From Bacillaceae bacterium (lineage in GTDB: Bacteria > Bacillota > Bacilli > Bacillales > Amphibacillaceae), in the NCBI GenBank assembly GCA_030152985.1, contig JASLIE010000236.1, positions 1 to 21,332 of the forward strand: a stretch of 21,332 bases of DNA. Direction: 5' to 3'. Positions 1 through 7,793 of the stretch are shown piece by piece. The notes beneath the pieces are model-generated. The model did not search any database, was not told where the DNA came from, and saw only the letters and a list, made by a program, of their open reading frames with translations. Each line of letters starts with the position of its first letter. Positions within the stretch are counted from its first letter, which is position 1. Position numbers and translations under genes: made by a program.

Positions 1-281
1 ATAATTTACGTTCATTCCTTGCTGTTGTTGAATGTAAAAGCTTTTCTAAAGCAGCTAAAACACTTCACATCACCCAACCTACACTAAGTAATCGAATCGC
101 AGTTTTAGAAAAAGAGTTAAATGCCGCACTCTTTATTCGCAGTTGGCATGGAGTCGAATTAACCGCTCAAGGGAAAATTTTTTTACCACAAATTATTCAG
201 ATTTTATCCGAAGTAGATAAATTATTTGATTTAGCTAATAACCTTTCAAATGAAGAAATTAAAAAACAAAAAAAGGAATAA
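1..281 (+). CDS. LysR-type HTH protein, 5' partial, no effector domain
   Basis: The reading frame is open from base 3 to a TAA at 279-281, giving 92 visible residues; only a handful are probably missing at the left edge. The visible part is a classic LysR winged HTH (LRSFLAVVE, then SFSKAAKTLHITQPTLSNRI, then LEKELNAALFIR and LTAQGK), followed by the start of the long linker helix (LPQIIQILSEVDKLFDLANN). It then ends in a lysine-rich tail. A normal LysR regulator has about 200 more residues forming the inducer-binding domain, and these are absent because the minus-strand cidB gene begins one base after the stop. LysR proteins (CidR, YwbI) control cidAB-type genes in relatives, so a link with the neighbour is plausible. 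It may be a functional HTH-only regulator or a truncated remnant. Confidence 0.85.
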   Translation, partial: NLRSFLAVVECKSFSKAAKTLHITQPTLSNRIAVLEKELNAALFIRSWHGVELTAQGKIFLPQIIQILSEVDKLFDLANNLSNEEIKKQKKE

Positions 282-282
282 T

Positions 283-972
283 TTACATCAATAAAGGCAT
301 TAAAAGTGGTGTGAGAAAGGAAACAAAGACAGCACTTAAGATCATTGCAATTGAACTAAATGAACCTTCAAGTTCACTATTCTCTAAGGCTTTAGCTGTA
401 CCTACACCATGTGAGCCACTCCCCATGGCTACCCCCTTACCAATCACTGTATTTACTTTGCACCATTTTAAGAGATAAGGTCCTAGAGTTGCACCACTAA
501 TTCCTGCGATCATTACAAAGACGGCTGCAAGTGGGATAATTCCACCCAGTCCAGCCGTTAAATCCATAGCGACTGGAGTCGTCACAGACTTAGGCATTAA
601 GGCATAAATTACTTCATCAGGAAAATCAGCCCATTTCGTTAATATCACGCCAGAGACAAGACCTACAATTGCACCAATAAAAGTCCCTACAATCACAGGT
701 AAGGCTAAACCTTTTAATAAATGTCTTTGATTATACAATGGGTAGGCTAGCGCAACAACTGCCGGCCCTAAAAACATACTAATCAGATCGCCACCTAACA
801 TATAGGTCTCATAATCAATCGAAAAGCTGCTTAAAAAAACAATAATAATAAAGGTCGAAACTGTAATCGGAAGCAAGATAGGTGTATGAACACGCCCATA
901 TAACCAGCGTGCTGCATTATAAGCAAGTATGGTTAAGAGTAAAAAACCAAGAATAAAAGTAAAGTCACTCAT
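283..972 (-). CDS. cidB: CidB/LrgB family membrane protein
   Basis: This 229-residue integral membrane protein has about six to seven hydrophobic segments. It carries the conserved LrgB/CidB features: the ALAYPLYNQ segment near residue 77, MPKSVTTPVA near 127, and the glycine-rich GSGSHGVGTAKALE motif near 190. Family members work with a CidA/LrgA partner in control of murein hydrolase activity and overflow metabolism, and some LrgAB homologues act in pyruvate uptake. The ATG overlaps the cidA stop by four bases, so the two are translationally coupled, and a GAGGTGAAGAG ribosome site lies inside the end of cidA. The frame ends one base from the LysR-like gene on the other strand. The cid rather than lrg name rests on the partner's similarity and is less certain than the family. 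Confidence 0.9.
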   Translation of the reverse strand: MSDFTFILGFLLLTILAYNAARWLYGRVHTPILLPITVSTFIIIVFLSSFSIDYETYMLGGDLISMFLGPAVVALAYPLYNQRHLLKGLALPVIVGTFIGAIVGLVSGVILTKWADFPDEVIYALMPKSVTTPVAMDLTAGLGGIIPLAAVFVMIAGISGATLGPYLLKWCKVNTVIGKGVAMGSGSHGVGTAKALENSELEGSFSSIAMILSAVFVSFLTPLLMPLLM

Positions 973-1346
973 AACTCTTCACCTCGATTCGTCAGACGGG
1001 TGAGAAGTTGTGCGAGATGTCCTGAAACAAGCATAACTAAAAATGTACTTAAGACGGGAATAAGAATTAATAAAATACCTTTTCCCGCAAATAAATCAAA
1101 ATAATTCATAACACCTACAGTCGGCGGAATGAAAAAGAAAACTAAGTGTCGCATCATAAATTCTGCGCCTTTTTCAATCCAACTTAATTTAACCACGCCC
1201 AATGTAAGCGCTGTAAATAATAGCAACATGCCTAGAATACTTGCTGGAATCATTAAATTAAAAACACTTTTAATTAAACGACCGAGCATAAAAAAAAGAT
1301 ATAAAACTCCGATTTGAATGATAAATTCGATAATTTTTTTCACCAT
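969..1346 (-). CDS. cidA: CidA/LrgA family holin-like protein
   Basis: This protein of about 125 residues has four hydrophobic segments and short charged ends, typical of CidA/LrgA holin-like proteins. The central stretch LSWIEKGAEFMMRHLVFFF followed by IPPTVGVMNY closely resembles what I recall of S. aureus CidA and B. subtilis YwbH. I chose the ATG at 1344-1346 because a GAGGTGG ribosome site lies a few bases upstream. An earlier ATG would add 13 atypical residues (MILRIIDNNVEVV) and would swallow that site and the -10. It is the first gene of a two-gene operon with cidB. A TATAAT -10 box at 1369-1374 lies upstream with a poor -35, so expression probably needs an activator such as a LysR protein. 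Confidence 0.88.
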   Translation of the reverse strand: MVKKIIEFIIQIGVLYLFFMLGRLIKSVFNLMIPASILGMLLLFTALTLGVVKLSWIEKGAEFMMRHLVFFFIPPTVGVMNYFDLFAGKGILLILIPVLSTFLVMLVSGHLAQLLTRLTNRGEEL

Positions 1347-1368
1347 GACCACCTCAACATTATTATCT

Positions 1369-1374
1369 ATTATA
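1369..1374 (-). promoter_or_regulatory. -10 box of cidAB
   Basis: A perfect TATAAT on the minus strand lies about 22 bases upstream of the chosen cidA start. At 17 bases the -35 position reads TGGTTT, a poor match that falls inside the preceding terminator. A strong -10 with a weak -35 fits an activator-dependent promoter, but the regulator is not shown by the sequence. Confidence 0.5.
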
Positions 1375-1384
1375 CGAAGAATCA

Positions 1385-1424
1385 CTTAAAAAAACCATCT
1401 AATTTTCATTAAATGGTTTTTTCT
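1385..1424 (-). terminator. Terminator overlapping the methyltransferase stop
   Basis: On the minus strand, AAAAAACCAT plus TTAAT pairs across a GAAA-type loop with ATTA and ATGGTTTTTTT, with one mismatch, and ends in a run of seven T. The TAA stop of the methyltransferase gene (1409-1411) lies inside the hairpin. It separates that gene from cidAB. Confidence 0.75.
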
Positions 1425-2032
1425 TTTACGGGATCATATCTGTAAATTATAAACTTACCATATCTACCATGATCTTTATGTGCGGGAACTTTATTAATTA
1501 TTTCAAAAGGAGTTTCTTCACGTAGATACTGTTTAAACTCCTCGAGTGGATAATAAATAATTAAATCTACCGACCGCTCATGAGCTTCAACCGACTTTAA
1601 AATATTCCGCATGACTTTTTGAAAGATTTTAAGCGAAAATGGGTTGAAAAAATAAAAGACATTTGCTTGATCATCTACTTCATATTGCTCAGCAAGTGCG
1701 TAATCAAAGCGCAGAGGTGCGTCTTGTTTTTTAGTTTGCTTGAAATAACTTTCCTCATTCTTTAAGGCCTCATCAAATGTTTTGTCATTCGCTTCAACAC
1801 CTGTGACAGGGATATTAAATTTATTATGAATATAAAAAGAAACACGTCCACGCCCCGAACCAAAATCAACAACATAGTCGTCCGCTTCTAAACGGTACTG
1901 CTCAAACAACTTATCGAGGGCTTGATAAGGCGTTGCTTCATAACGGTTATAACGTCCTGCTTTTTTCTTCCCCCACTCTCTAATACCTACTGTTCGAATT
2001 CCTAATTTACGATCTAACTTTCGCTCTGCCAC
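1409..2032 (-). CDS. Class I SAM-dependent methyltransferase
   Basis: This 207-residue cytosolic protein has a Rossmann-type methyltransferase core. Motif I is VVDFGSGRGRVSFYI near residues 54-68, the acidic end of strand 2 is VTGVEAND near 76-83, and the post-motif segment FYFFNPFS near 127-134 has an aromatic NPF in place of the usual [DN]PP[FY]. The substrate cannot be read from the sequence. The gene starts with GTG at 2030-2032, supported by an AGGAG site eight bases upstream. It is monocistronic, with its own promoter after the htpG terminator and its own terminator at the stop codon. The basic N-terminus (ERKLDRKLGIR) could contact nucleic acid, but that is speculation. Confidence 0.8.
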   Translation of the reverse strand: MAERKLDRKLGIRTVGIREWGKKKAGRYNRYEATPYQALDKLFEQYRLEADDYVVDFGSGRGRVSFYIHNKFNIPVTGVEANDKTFDEALKNEESYFKQTKKQDAPLRFDYALAEQYEVDDQANVFYFFNPFSLKIFQKVMRNILKSVEAHERSVDLIIYYPLEEFKQYLREETPFEIINKVPAHKDHGRYGKFIIYRYDPVKEKTI

Positions 2033-2066
2033 TTTTATAACTCCTATTCACAATCATGATACTCTC

Positions 2067-2094
2067 ACTTTATCAAATAAAAATAATAACTCAA
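2067..2094 (-). promoter_or_regulatory. Promoter of the methyltransferase gene
   Basis: On the minus strand, TTGAGT (2089-2094) and TAAAGT (2067-2072) are separated by 16 bases. They lie about 35 bases before the GTG start, downstream of the htpG terminator. The match is moderate. Confidence 0.45.
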
Positions 2095-2104
2095 GCAGTG
2101 AAGA

Positions 2105-2142
2105 TTAAAAAAACACCACCACATTTTAAATGTGGCAGTGTT
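2105..2142 (-). terminator. htpG terminator
   Basis: The minus strand carries a 14-bp stem (ACACTGCCACATTT pairing with AAATGTGGTGGTGT, two G-U pairs) followed by eight T. It begins about five bases after the htpG stop. Confidence 0.9.
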
Positions 2143-2146
2143 TTAA

Positions 2147-4021
2147 TTATTTCATTACTTTAGCAATATTATTTGAGAAGGCAACCGGATCTTCAAGTGG
2201 TAAACCTTCAATTAACATGGCCTGATTATAAAGTAAATCTGTATATAAATTTAGTTTTTCTTGATCAGAATCATAGGCGTCCTTTAAGGCTTGGTAGACC
2301 TCATGATTAATATTCACCTCAAGCACCTTTTCTGCTTTTACATCTGGATTTTCTGGCATCTGCTGCAAGACTTTTTCCATCTCGATCGAAATCTCACCGT
2401 CTGATGAAAAAGCGACTGGATGTGACTTAAGACGGGAAGAAGCCTTAACTTCCTTTACTTTATTTCCTAAGATTTCTGTCATTTTCGCAAATAAATCCTT
2501 ACTCTCATCTGCTGCTTTTTCTGCTTCTTCATCCGCTTCAATCTCAATTCCTAAATCTGAACTTGTCACTGAACGGAATTCCTTCGAATCATAATTCATT
2601 AACATCTTAATGGCAAACTCATCGACATCATCTGTAAAGTAAAGAATTTCATAGCCTTTATCACGCACAAGTTCTGCTTGTGGCATCTTATCGATTCGTT
2701 CAATTGAGTCACCAATCGCATAATAAATATACTTTTGTTCGTCTGGCATCCGCTCGCGGTACTCTTTTAAAGTGACGAGTGCTTTTTCGGTTGATGAATA
2801 AAACATGATTAAATCCTTCAAATTATCTTTATTCATCCCATAATCCGAATAGACACCATACTTCAATTGCTGACCAAAGGTTTCATAAAACTTAATATAA
2901 GTTTCACGCTCCTTCTTCAGCATCGCTTCTAGTTCTGATTTAATCTTACGCTCTATATTTTTAGCAATTAATTGAACTTGACGATCTTGTTGTAACATTT
3001 CCCGGGAAATATTTAATGATAAATCATCTGAGTCTACCATTCCTTTAACAAAACTGAAGTAATCCGGAATCAGCTCTGGACTCTTTTCCATAATTAAAAC
3101 ACCGTTTGCATAAAGCTCTAAGCCTTTTTCATACTCTGGTGAATAGTAGTCAAAGGGCATCGTTTCTGGAATATAGAGAATGGCATGATAGCGAATCATC
3201 CCATCGACACTTGTGTGAATATACTTAAGTGGCTTATCGAATCCGTAATGCTTCTCCTGATAAAAATTCACATAATCCTCTTCTGTCAGTTCTGAACGAT
3301 TCTTCTTCCAAATCGGTACCATACTGTTAATCGTTTCTTCTTCTTTATATTCAACAGTTTCATCTGAGTCTTCTGCTTTTTCTGTTTTGGTTAGCTCCAT
3401 CTTAATTGGATAACGAATGAAGTCAGAATACTTTTTAATAATTTCTTTTAAGCGGTACTCATCTAAATACTCTGTATACTTATCTTCTTCTGTATCTTCT
3501 TTTATCTTTAGGATGATCTCTGTTCCAACCGTTTCCTTCTCTGTCTCTTTAATCGTATAGCCATCTGAACCATCTGAATGCCACTGATATGCCTTATCTT
3601 CTCCAAATGCCTTTGTCTTAACTGTCACTTCATCAGCGACCATAAAGGCTGCATAAAAACCGACACCAAACTGACCAATGATGTCAAAATCTTCTTCCAT
3701 TTCATTAGCTTCTTTAAAGGCATGAGAACCACTCTTAGCAATCGTTCCTAAGTTTGTCTCAAGCTCTTCTTTCGTCATTCCAATTCCTGTATCACTGACT
3801 GTGAGTGTGCGTGATTCTTTATCAGCATTCACTGTAATAAAGTAATCTTCACGATTAAATGTTAATGTCTCATCTGCAAGCGTCTTATAATAAACCTTAT
3901 CAATCGCATCACTTGCATTCGAAATCAATTCGCGTAAAAACACTTCTTTTTGTGAATAAATAGAGTTAATCATAAGTTCAAGTAATCGTTTTGATTCTGC
4001 CTGAAATTGCTTCTTTTCCAT
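2147..4021 (-). CDS. htpG: Hsp90 family molecular chaperone HtpG
   Basis: This is a full-length bacterial Hsp90 of 624 residues, the usual length for Bacilli. It is a cytosolic ATP-dependent homodimeric chaperone. The N-terminal GHKL ATPase is complete: [12 protein letters not shown] with the catalytic Glu31 and Asn35, DTGIGM at 77-82, GTIAKSG at 92-98, and the lid/glycine motif [11 protein letters not shown] at 116-126. The middle domain carries the conserved arginine stretch ([12 protein letters not shown] near 335-350), and the C-terminal dimerisation region is present. An AAAGGGAGAG ribosome site precedes the ATG. The gene has its own promoter overlapping the end of the upstream RyR-domain gene and a strong terminator, so it is probably transcribed mainly alone, with some readthrough from upstream possible. 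Confidence 0.98.
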   Translation of the reverse strand: MEKKQFQAESKRLLELMINSIYSQKEVFLRELISNASDAIDKVYYKTLADETLTFNREDYFITVNADKESRTLTVSDTGIGMTKEELETNLGTIAKSGSHAFKEANEMEEDFDIIGQFGVGFYAAFMVADEVTVKTKAFGEDKAYQWHSDGSDGYTIKETEKETVGTEIILKIKEDTEEDKYTEYLDEYRLKEIIKKYSDFIRYPIKMELTKTEKAEDSDETVEYKEEETINSMVPIWKKNRSELTEEDYVNFYQEKHYGFDKPLKYIHTSVDGMIRYHAILYIPETMPFDYYSPEYEKGLELYANGVLIMEKSPELIPDYFSFVKGMVDSDDLSLNISREMLQQDRQVQLIAKNIERKIKSELEAMLKKERETYIKFYETFGQQLKYGVYSDYGMNKDNLKDLIMFYSSTEKALVTLKEYRERMPDEQKYIYYAIGDSIERIDKMPQAELVRDKGYEILYFTDDVDEFAIKMLMNYDSKEFRSVTSSDLGIEIEADEEAEKAADESKDLFAKMTEILGNKVKEVKASSRLKSHPVAFSSDGEISIEMEKVLQQMPENPDVKAEKVLEVNINHEVYQALKDAYDSDQEKLNLYTDLLYNQAMLIEGLPLEDPVAFSNNIAKVMK

Positions 4022-4060
4022 TTATTTCTCTCTCCCTTTCAAATTTGACCTTCTTTAACC

Positions 4061-4088
4061 ATTGTATGATTTTTAAATCTTTTTTCAA
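4061..4088 (-). promoter_or_regulatory. SigA-type promoter of htpG
   Basis: On the minus strand, TTGAAA (4083-4088) and TACAAT (4061-4066) are separated by 16 bases. The -35 overlaps the stop codon of the upstream gene. No CIRCE element is present; a single CtsR-like half-site (GGTCAAA, 4044-4050) has no partner. Confidence 0.6.
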
Positions 4089-6004
4089 CTAAAACGAACA
4101 AGATCATAACCCAAACTATTAAAAGCATCATATAAAGAAAGGACTGCCTTTTTAGGACGCTTCTGTAGATGAATCCCAACCTGCTCTGAGACATCTTCTA
4201 AATCTTCATAAGGTACAAGGGCCCGGTGTAACTTATTGTCTACATCGATTAGATTTCTCCCCGGCCCCCTTAACACATCCCAACCCTTCATATAATAAAA
4301 AGCACGCCAACGATGATGTTCGATTGCAGCAAGTTCTTCTAATTTAGGCTCTACAATTTCGATAAACTCTTCTTTTGAAATCGCCTCATACGGCATGACA
4401 CCTTTTTTAAAAGGTTGTAAACCGAGCAAGAGAAGTTTAATTTTCGCATGACTCAATTCATAATAATAGTTTTCTTTCGCATATTGTGGAAGTTCCTTAT
4501 AGGTCGATGACTTATCAATTTCTTCTTCCTTATCCCCAATGAATTGATCGTGTAAGTCTTCTGCCTGAGTCGTTAGTTCCTCATTAATAAAGTAGGCTTC
4601 ATTTAAAACCTCCTCAACTAAGCCCGTGCTGTACAAATGATGTTCACGGTCGATTGTTGACTCGATCCAGCGCCCTATCGCACCTTCTTTTTTAAAGGGC
4701 ATAAAAATAGGCTTTTCTGGAAATAGACTTGTTAAATCAATGCCATCCATCAATTCTAAACTCTCATCTGTTAAATAAACATGGCTTGCTCCTTCTTTTT
4801 CGATATACTCCTCTAAGGAGTCAGCCTCAAAATCAAAAGCCTGAAAGTGAATCTCACTGATATAATTACTTTTCGGATATTGACGTTGCCACTGCCGCTT
4901 CATCCGCCCCACACGTTCAGCTAAAATTGTTATTTTCAAGCGCTGCTTCGGGTAATAATGTGCACGTTGTAAACTCTCAAGGACAATACTCTCACCAAGT
5001 TCCTTAAAGCCAACAACAAGAAGGTGAAAGGGTTGCTCTAAACCTGCCTGAACTTCCGTTTCATAATCTCGGTACAAAGGATGTTCATCAAATAACTTAT
5101 GAGCGAGCAACTGATACATATTGACACTTTGGAGTAGGAAGGGTAATTCACGGTCTTGACCGATTGCTTCACGTTCATAACGCTCAACAAGTAATTGTGA
5201 CTCCAGATGAGTGAGATGAATGACTAAGTGTGGTTTTTTATTTTTTATGCGCAAAGATAAATAATCATCAATCGTCATTAATTCATCTAAGTTTTTATTA
5301 TCAATCTCGTCGATTAAAATAATACGTGCTGCCTTTTCTAAACCAACGCGACGATATAAGTCACTGTCATTCTGCTTACCATTCATTACAACAATGCCGT
5401 TTTCTACTAAATATTCCTGGTCTTCAAAGGGCACATTTTCAGCGATTAAGACTAAAGCTTTATGATGCTTACTTAAATCTTCTAACAAGCGTTTAGCTGG
5501 CTCATTATAACCAATTACAACATCGTGCCCTCCAAATAACTGATAACGACTCAAGCGAATAGAATCTTCTAACATCCGGTACATAGCAATAAATACCGTT
5601 GAAATTGTATATCCCGCAGCTGACCAGCGTGCGACCTCAACGGTTGCAGGATACTCGACAATCGCCGAACCACTTTCAGTAAAAACATTCTCTGTCATCA
5701 GTAAAAATAATTGAAAGGTGAAGTAAAGAGCATTTAAAAAAGAATGATCTTGCACTGAATAATGATAAAAACTATAAACTCCTGTAATTAAGGCAAGCAC
5801 AAATAAAAATGTTTGAAAGGCATAACGCCGCGTAAACAGTAAAACAACAGGAAACAGGAGCAGGTAAATGACTAGAAAAACAAGGAGATTCATTTCAAAC
5901 CCCTCACTTGCCCTGTACCAAATATAAAATAAAAGTAAAAGCACACTCGCGAAACCGTAATAATTCGCAATCAGCTTCTTACTCTTTAAAAAACGTTCCT
6001 TCAT
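4085..6004 (-). CDS. Membrane protein with two TrkA_N-like Rossmann domains and a C-terminal RyR-like domain
   Basis: This 639-residue protein has hydrophobic segments at about 13-30, 39-58, 62-81, 89-106 and 127-142; the fourth sits where a channel pore helix would be. No TVGYG-type selectivity filter is present (the region reads LMTENVFTES), so a K+ channel is not supported. Two Rossmann-like units follow: HDVVIGYNEPAKRLLEDL near 160-177, with a degenerate glycine motif, and FHLLVVGFKELGESIVLESL near 326-345. These resemble the TrkA_N/RCK layout of nucleotide-sensing channel regulators. The C-terminus, about 510-600, contains LAAIEHHRWRAFYYMKGW, the hallmark of the RyR domain found in ryanodine receptors and in bacterial proteins beside TrkA_N domains. 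The likely role is ligand-controlled membrane conductance or signalling, but ligand and ion are unknown. An AGGTGGGG site supports the start. It lies upstream of htpG without a clear terminator. Confidence 0.75.
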   Translation of the reverse strand: MKERFLKSKKLIANYYGFASVLLLLFYIWYRASEGFEMNLLVFLVIYLLLFPVVLLFTRRYAFQTFLFVLALITGVYSFYHYSVQDHSFLNALYFTFQLFLLMTENVFTESGSAIVEYPATVEVARWSAAGYTISTVFIAMYRMLEDSIRLSRYQLFGGHDVVIGYNEPAKRLLEDLSKHHKALVLIAENVPFEDQEYLVENGIVVMNGKQNDSDLYRRVGLEKAARIILIDEIDNKNLDELMTIDDYLSLRIKNKKPHLVIHLTHLESQLLVERYEREAIGQDRELPFLLQSVNMYQLLAHKLFDEHPLYRDYETEVQAGLEQPFHLLVVGFKELGESIVLESLQRAHYYPKQRLKITILAERVGRMKRQWQRQYPKSNYISEIHFQAFDFEADSLEEYIEKEGASHVYLTDESLELMDGIDLTSLFPEKPIFMPFKKEGAIGRWIESTIDREHHLYSTGLVEEVLNEAYFINEELTTQAEDLHDQFIGDKEEEIDKSSTYKELPQYAKENYYYELSHAKIKLLLLGLQPFKKGVMPYEAISKEEFIEIVEPKLEELAAIEHHRWRAFYYMKGWDVLRGPGRNLIDVDNKLHRALVPYEDLEDVSEQVGIHLQKRPKKAVLSLYDAFNSLGYDLVRFS

Positions 6005-6107
6005 CTTTCACACCCCACCTAAGCTTATTTACTTCTATTCTATCTGAAAAACACGCTTTTGACATGCGATAATCTTATTATTATCTAATTTAAGTAAGGC
6101 ATGCTAA

Positions 6108-6126
6108 AATAATGATAATCATTATC
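6108..6126 (+). promoter_or_regulatory. Fur box upstream of the MFS exporter
   Basis: AATAATGATAATCATTATC matches the classical 19-bp Fur consensus (GATAATGATAATCATTATC) at 18 of 19 positions and contains the perfect palindrome ATGATAATCATTATCAT. It overlaps a -10-like TAAAAT (6105-6110) and ends five bases before the AGGAGG ribosome site, so bound repressor would block transcription of the exporter. It could also reach the divergent RyR-domain gene about 100 bases away. Confidence 0.85.
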
Positions 6127-6143
6127 ATTTAGGAGGCGTTTTT

Positions 6144-7370
6144 TTGTCGCACAGTCAATTAGCCAAACATAAAGAGTTACCTGCACCAAAATGGTTACTC
6201 GTTATCATACTCGGGTCACTGACAGCCTTTGGCCCCTTATCAATGGATATGTACCTACCCGCTTTACCACATATCTCAGATGATTTATCTGCTTCAACTT
6301 CACTTGTTCAAATGAGTTTAACTGCAACCCTGTTAGGGCTCGGATTTGGTCAACTCATTTTCGGTCCCTTAAGTGATATTCACGGGAGAAGAAAGCCACT
6401 GACCTACACGCTGATTGGTTTTATTTTATCCTCAAGTTTAATTGCTATGAGTACACATATTCTTTTCTTTATTATTTTTCGCTTTTTCCAGGGCTTTACA
6501 GCTGCTGCAGGCATTGTGATTGCACGCGCCTCTGCCCGCGATTTATATTCTGGAAAGGATTTAACTAAGTTTATCGCACTCTTAGCACTGGTAAATGGAG
6601 CAGCTCCGATTCTTGCGCCGATTTTTGGCGGTTTTGTCCTTAACTTTACATCTTGGGTCGGTGTCTTTTATCTCCTTGCACTGATTGGACTTTTGATGAT
6701 CCTAGGCGTCTTTTTCTTTTTACCTGAAACCTTAGCTAAAGAAAATCGAGCTGAGCGTGGTGTTTTTGCTGTCCTTAAAACATTTAAGTCCTTATTAAAA
6801 GACCCCTTTTTCATGGGGATTGCACTCACTCAAGCCTTTATCATGTCGAGTATGTTTGCTTACATTGCAGGTTCACCCTTTGTTTTACAAAACTTATACG
6901 GTGTATCTCCACAAACTTTCTCACTTTTCTTTGCTCTAAATGGCATCGGGATTATTATCGCTGCTCAAGTCACTGGTAAACTCTCTGAAAGTATAAGTGA
7001 GCTTAAACTTTTAGGTGTTGGAGTCTTAATCGCGCTTACGGGCAGTCTTTTACTCGGAGTGGTCGTCATCTTCGAAATGTCACTCATCTGGATGGCACTT
7101 GCCCTTTTCTTAGTCGTCTCAAGCGTCGGAATTGCGTCAACCACTGCCTTCTCACTGGCAATGGAGTCACAAGGTAAGTCAGCAGGAAGTGCATCAGCCT
7201 TCCTCGGATTACTACCCTTTATTGGTGGCGGGATCGTCTCACCACTTGTTGGCCTTATGGGTGACACAAGTGCTCTTCCAATGGGAATTATTATATTTTC
7301 CTCAAGCATACTCGTCCTTCTTGCTTATCGCTTTACCCTTAAATCTATCAAGCATGTAAAACCTCTTTGA
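6144..7370 (+). CDS. Bcr/CflA family MFS efflux transporter, probably iron-regulated
   Basis: This 408-residue protein has twelve predicted membrane segments. It carries the Bcr/CflA drug:H+ antiporter features: the first-helix motif SMDMYLPALPHI, motif A in loop 2-3 (FGPLSDIHGRRKP, residues about 74-86), and RFFQGFTAAAGIVIARASARDL in helix 4, which resembles motif B. The start is TTG at 6144-6146, with AGGAGG at 6131-6136 spaced seven bases. The near-perfect Fur box directly upstream implies induction by iron starvation. By analogy with MFS exporters of staphyloferrins and staphylopine, it may export a siderophore or metallophore, or protect against iron-linked stress, but no biosynthetic genes are in view. 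The stop codon lies in the loop of its terminator, so it is monocistronic. Confidence 0.9.
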   Translation: MSHSQLAKHKELPAPKWLLVIILGSLTAFGPLSMDMYLPALPHISDDLSASTSLVQMSLTATLLGLGFGQLIFGPLSDIHGRRKPLTYTLIGFILSSSLIAMSTHILFFIIFRFFQGFTAAAGIVIARASARDLYSGKDLTKFIALLALVNGAAPILAPIFGGFVLNFTSWVGVFYLLALIGLLMILGVFFFLPETLAKENRAERGVFAVLKTFKSLLKDPFFMGIALTQAFIMSSMFAYIAGSPFVLQNLYGVSPQTFSLFFALNGIGIIIAAQVTGKLSESISELKLLGVGVLIALTGSLLLGVVVIFEMSLIWMALALFLVVSSVGIASTTAFSLAMESQGKSAGSASAFLGLLPFIGGGIVSPLVGLMGDTSALPMGIIIFSSSILVLLAYRFTLKSIKHVKPL

Positions 7371-7391
7371 TTAAGAGGTTTTATTTTTTTC
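7358..7391 (+). terminator. Terminator with the MFS stop codon in its loop
   Basis: AAAACCTCTT (7358-7367) pairs with AAGAGGTTTT (7373-7382), followed by a T-rich tract. The TGA stop of the exporter (7368-7370) sits in the five-base loop. Confidence 0.85.
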
Positions 7392-7420
7392 TTTACATAC
7401 CTCGCAATACGATGTATAAT
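7392..7420 (+). promoter_or_regulatory. Promoter of the PadR operon with embedded inverted repeat
   Basis: TTTACA (7392-7397) and a perfect TATAAT (7415-7420) are 17 bases apart. Between and overlapping them is TACCTCG-CAATA-CGATGTA (7398-7416), a dyad with six of seven matching arm positions. A dyad here is the expected operator for an autorepressing PadR protein; the assignment to this PadR is inferred. Confidence 0.75.
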
Positions 7421-7448
7421 TAAAAAAAAACAGGAAAGGATGAAGAAG

Positions 7449-7793
7449 ATGGATAAAGAAATGATGAAAGGAAGCATCGATTTAATCCTGCTGTCACTAA
7501 TCAATCAAAAGGATCTTTACGGCTACGAAATCATTCAAATCTTAAAAGACTTGAGTGAAAACACATACGAAATGAGCGAAGGTACCCTATATGCCGCACT
7601 GAAACGTATGGAAAGAAAGGCCTTGATTGAATCTTATTGGGAGGCAAAAGAAGGGACAAGGCGAAAGTACTACACCATGACAACAAGTGGTCAAAAAGAA
7701 CTTAAAAAGAAGGAGAAAAACTGGCTTTGGATGGCCAAGCTTGTTGAACGGAGTAAGGGCGTAATTAAACCGAGTGAAGGGGAACTTACATGA
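7449..7793 (+). CDS. PadR family transcriptional regulator
   Basis: This 114-residue cytosolic DNA-binding protein is a short, single-domain PadR winged-HTH repressor. It shows the family signature GSIDLILLSLINQKDLYGYEI, then EGTLYAALKRMERKALIESYW, a wing with GTRRKYYTMT, and a C-terminal dimerisation helix. I chose ATG 7449: the AGGAAAGG site at 7432-7439 is nine bases upstream, whereas ATG 7440 directly abuts it. Homologues commonly begin MDKE..KGSID, which fits. It is the first gene of a three-gene operon and overlaps the next gene by four bases. A dyad inside its own promoter suggests autoregulation. Proteins of this class are often paired with HAAS/DUF1700-type membrane proteins, as here. 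Confidence 0.95.
   Translation: MDKEMMKGSIDLILLSLINQKDLYGYEIIQILKDLSENTYEMSEGTLYAALKRMERKALIESYWEAKEGTRRKYYTMTTSGQKELKKKEKNWLWMAKLVERSKGVIKPSEGELT

Noticed and set aside
1347..1385. Longer CidA start adding 13 residues
   Set aside because: The extension has no ribosome site of its own, covers the -10 box and the GAGGTGG site, and encodes residues not typical of the family.
4034..4050. Possible CtsR operator or htpG-type GAAAAGG heptamer upstream of htpG
   Set aside because: Only one CtsR half-site (GGTCAAA) is present, without the second repeat. The GAAAGGG stretch is part of the ribosome site and differs from the heptamer.
4085..6004. Calling the RyR-domain protein a potassium channel
   Set aside because: No TVGYG-type selectivity filter exists in the pore-like region and the first Rossmann glycine motif is degenerate.
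6965..7309. Antisense reading frame inside the MFS gene
   Set aside because: It has no ribosome site and no recognisable protein pattern, and it is explained by the codon use of the gene on the other strand. The same holds for other antisense frames at 1129-1317, 9246-9497 and 19440-20592.
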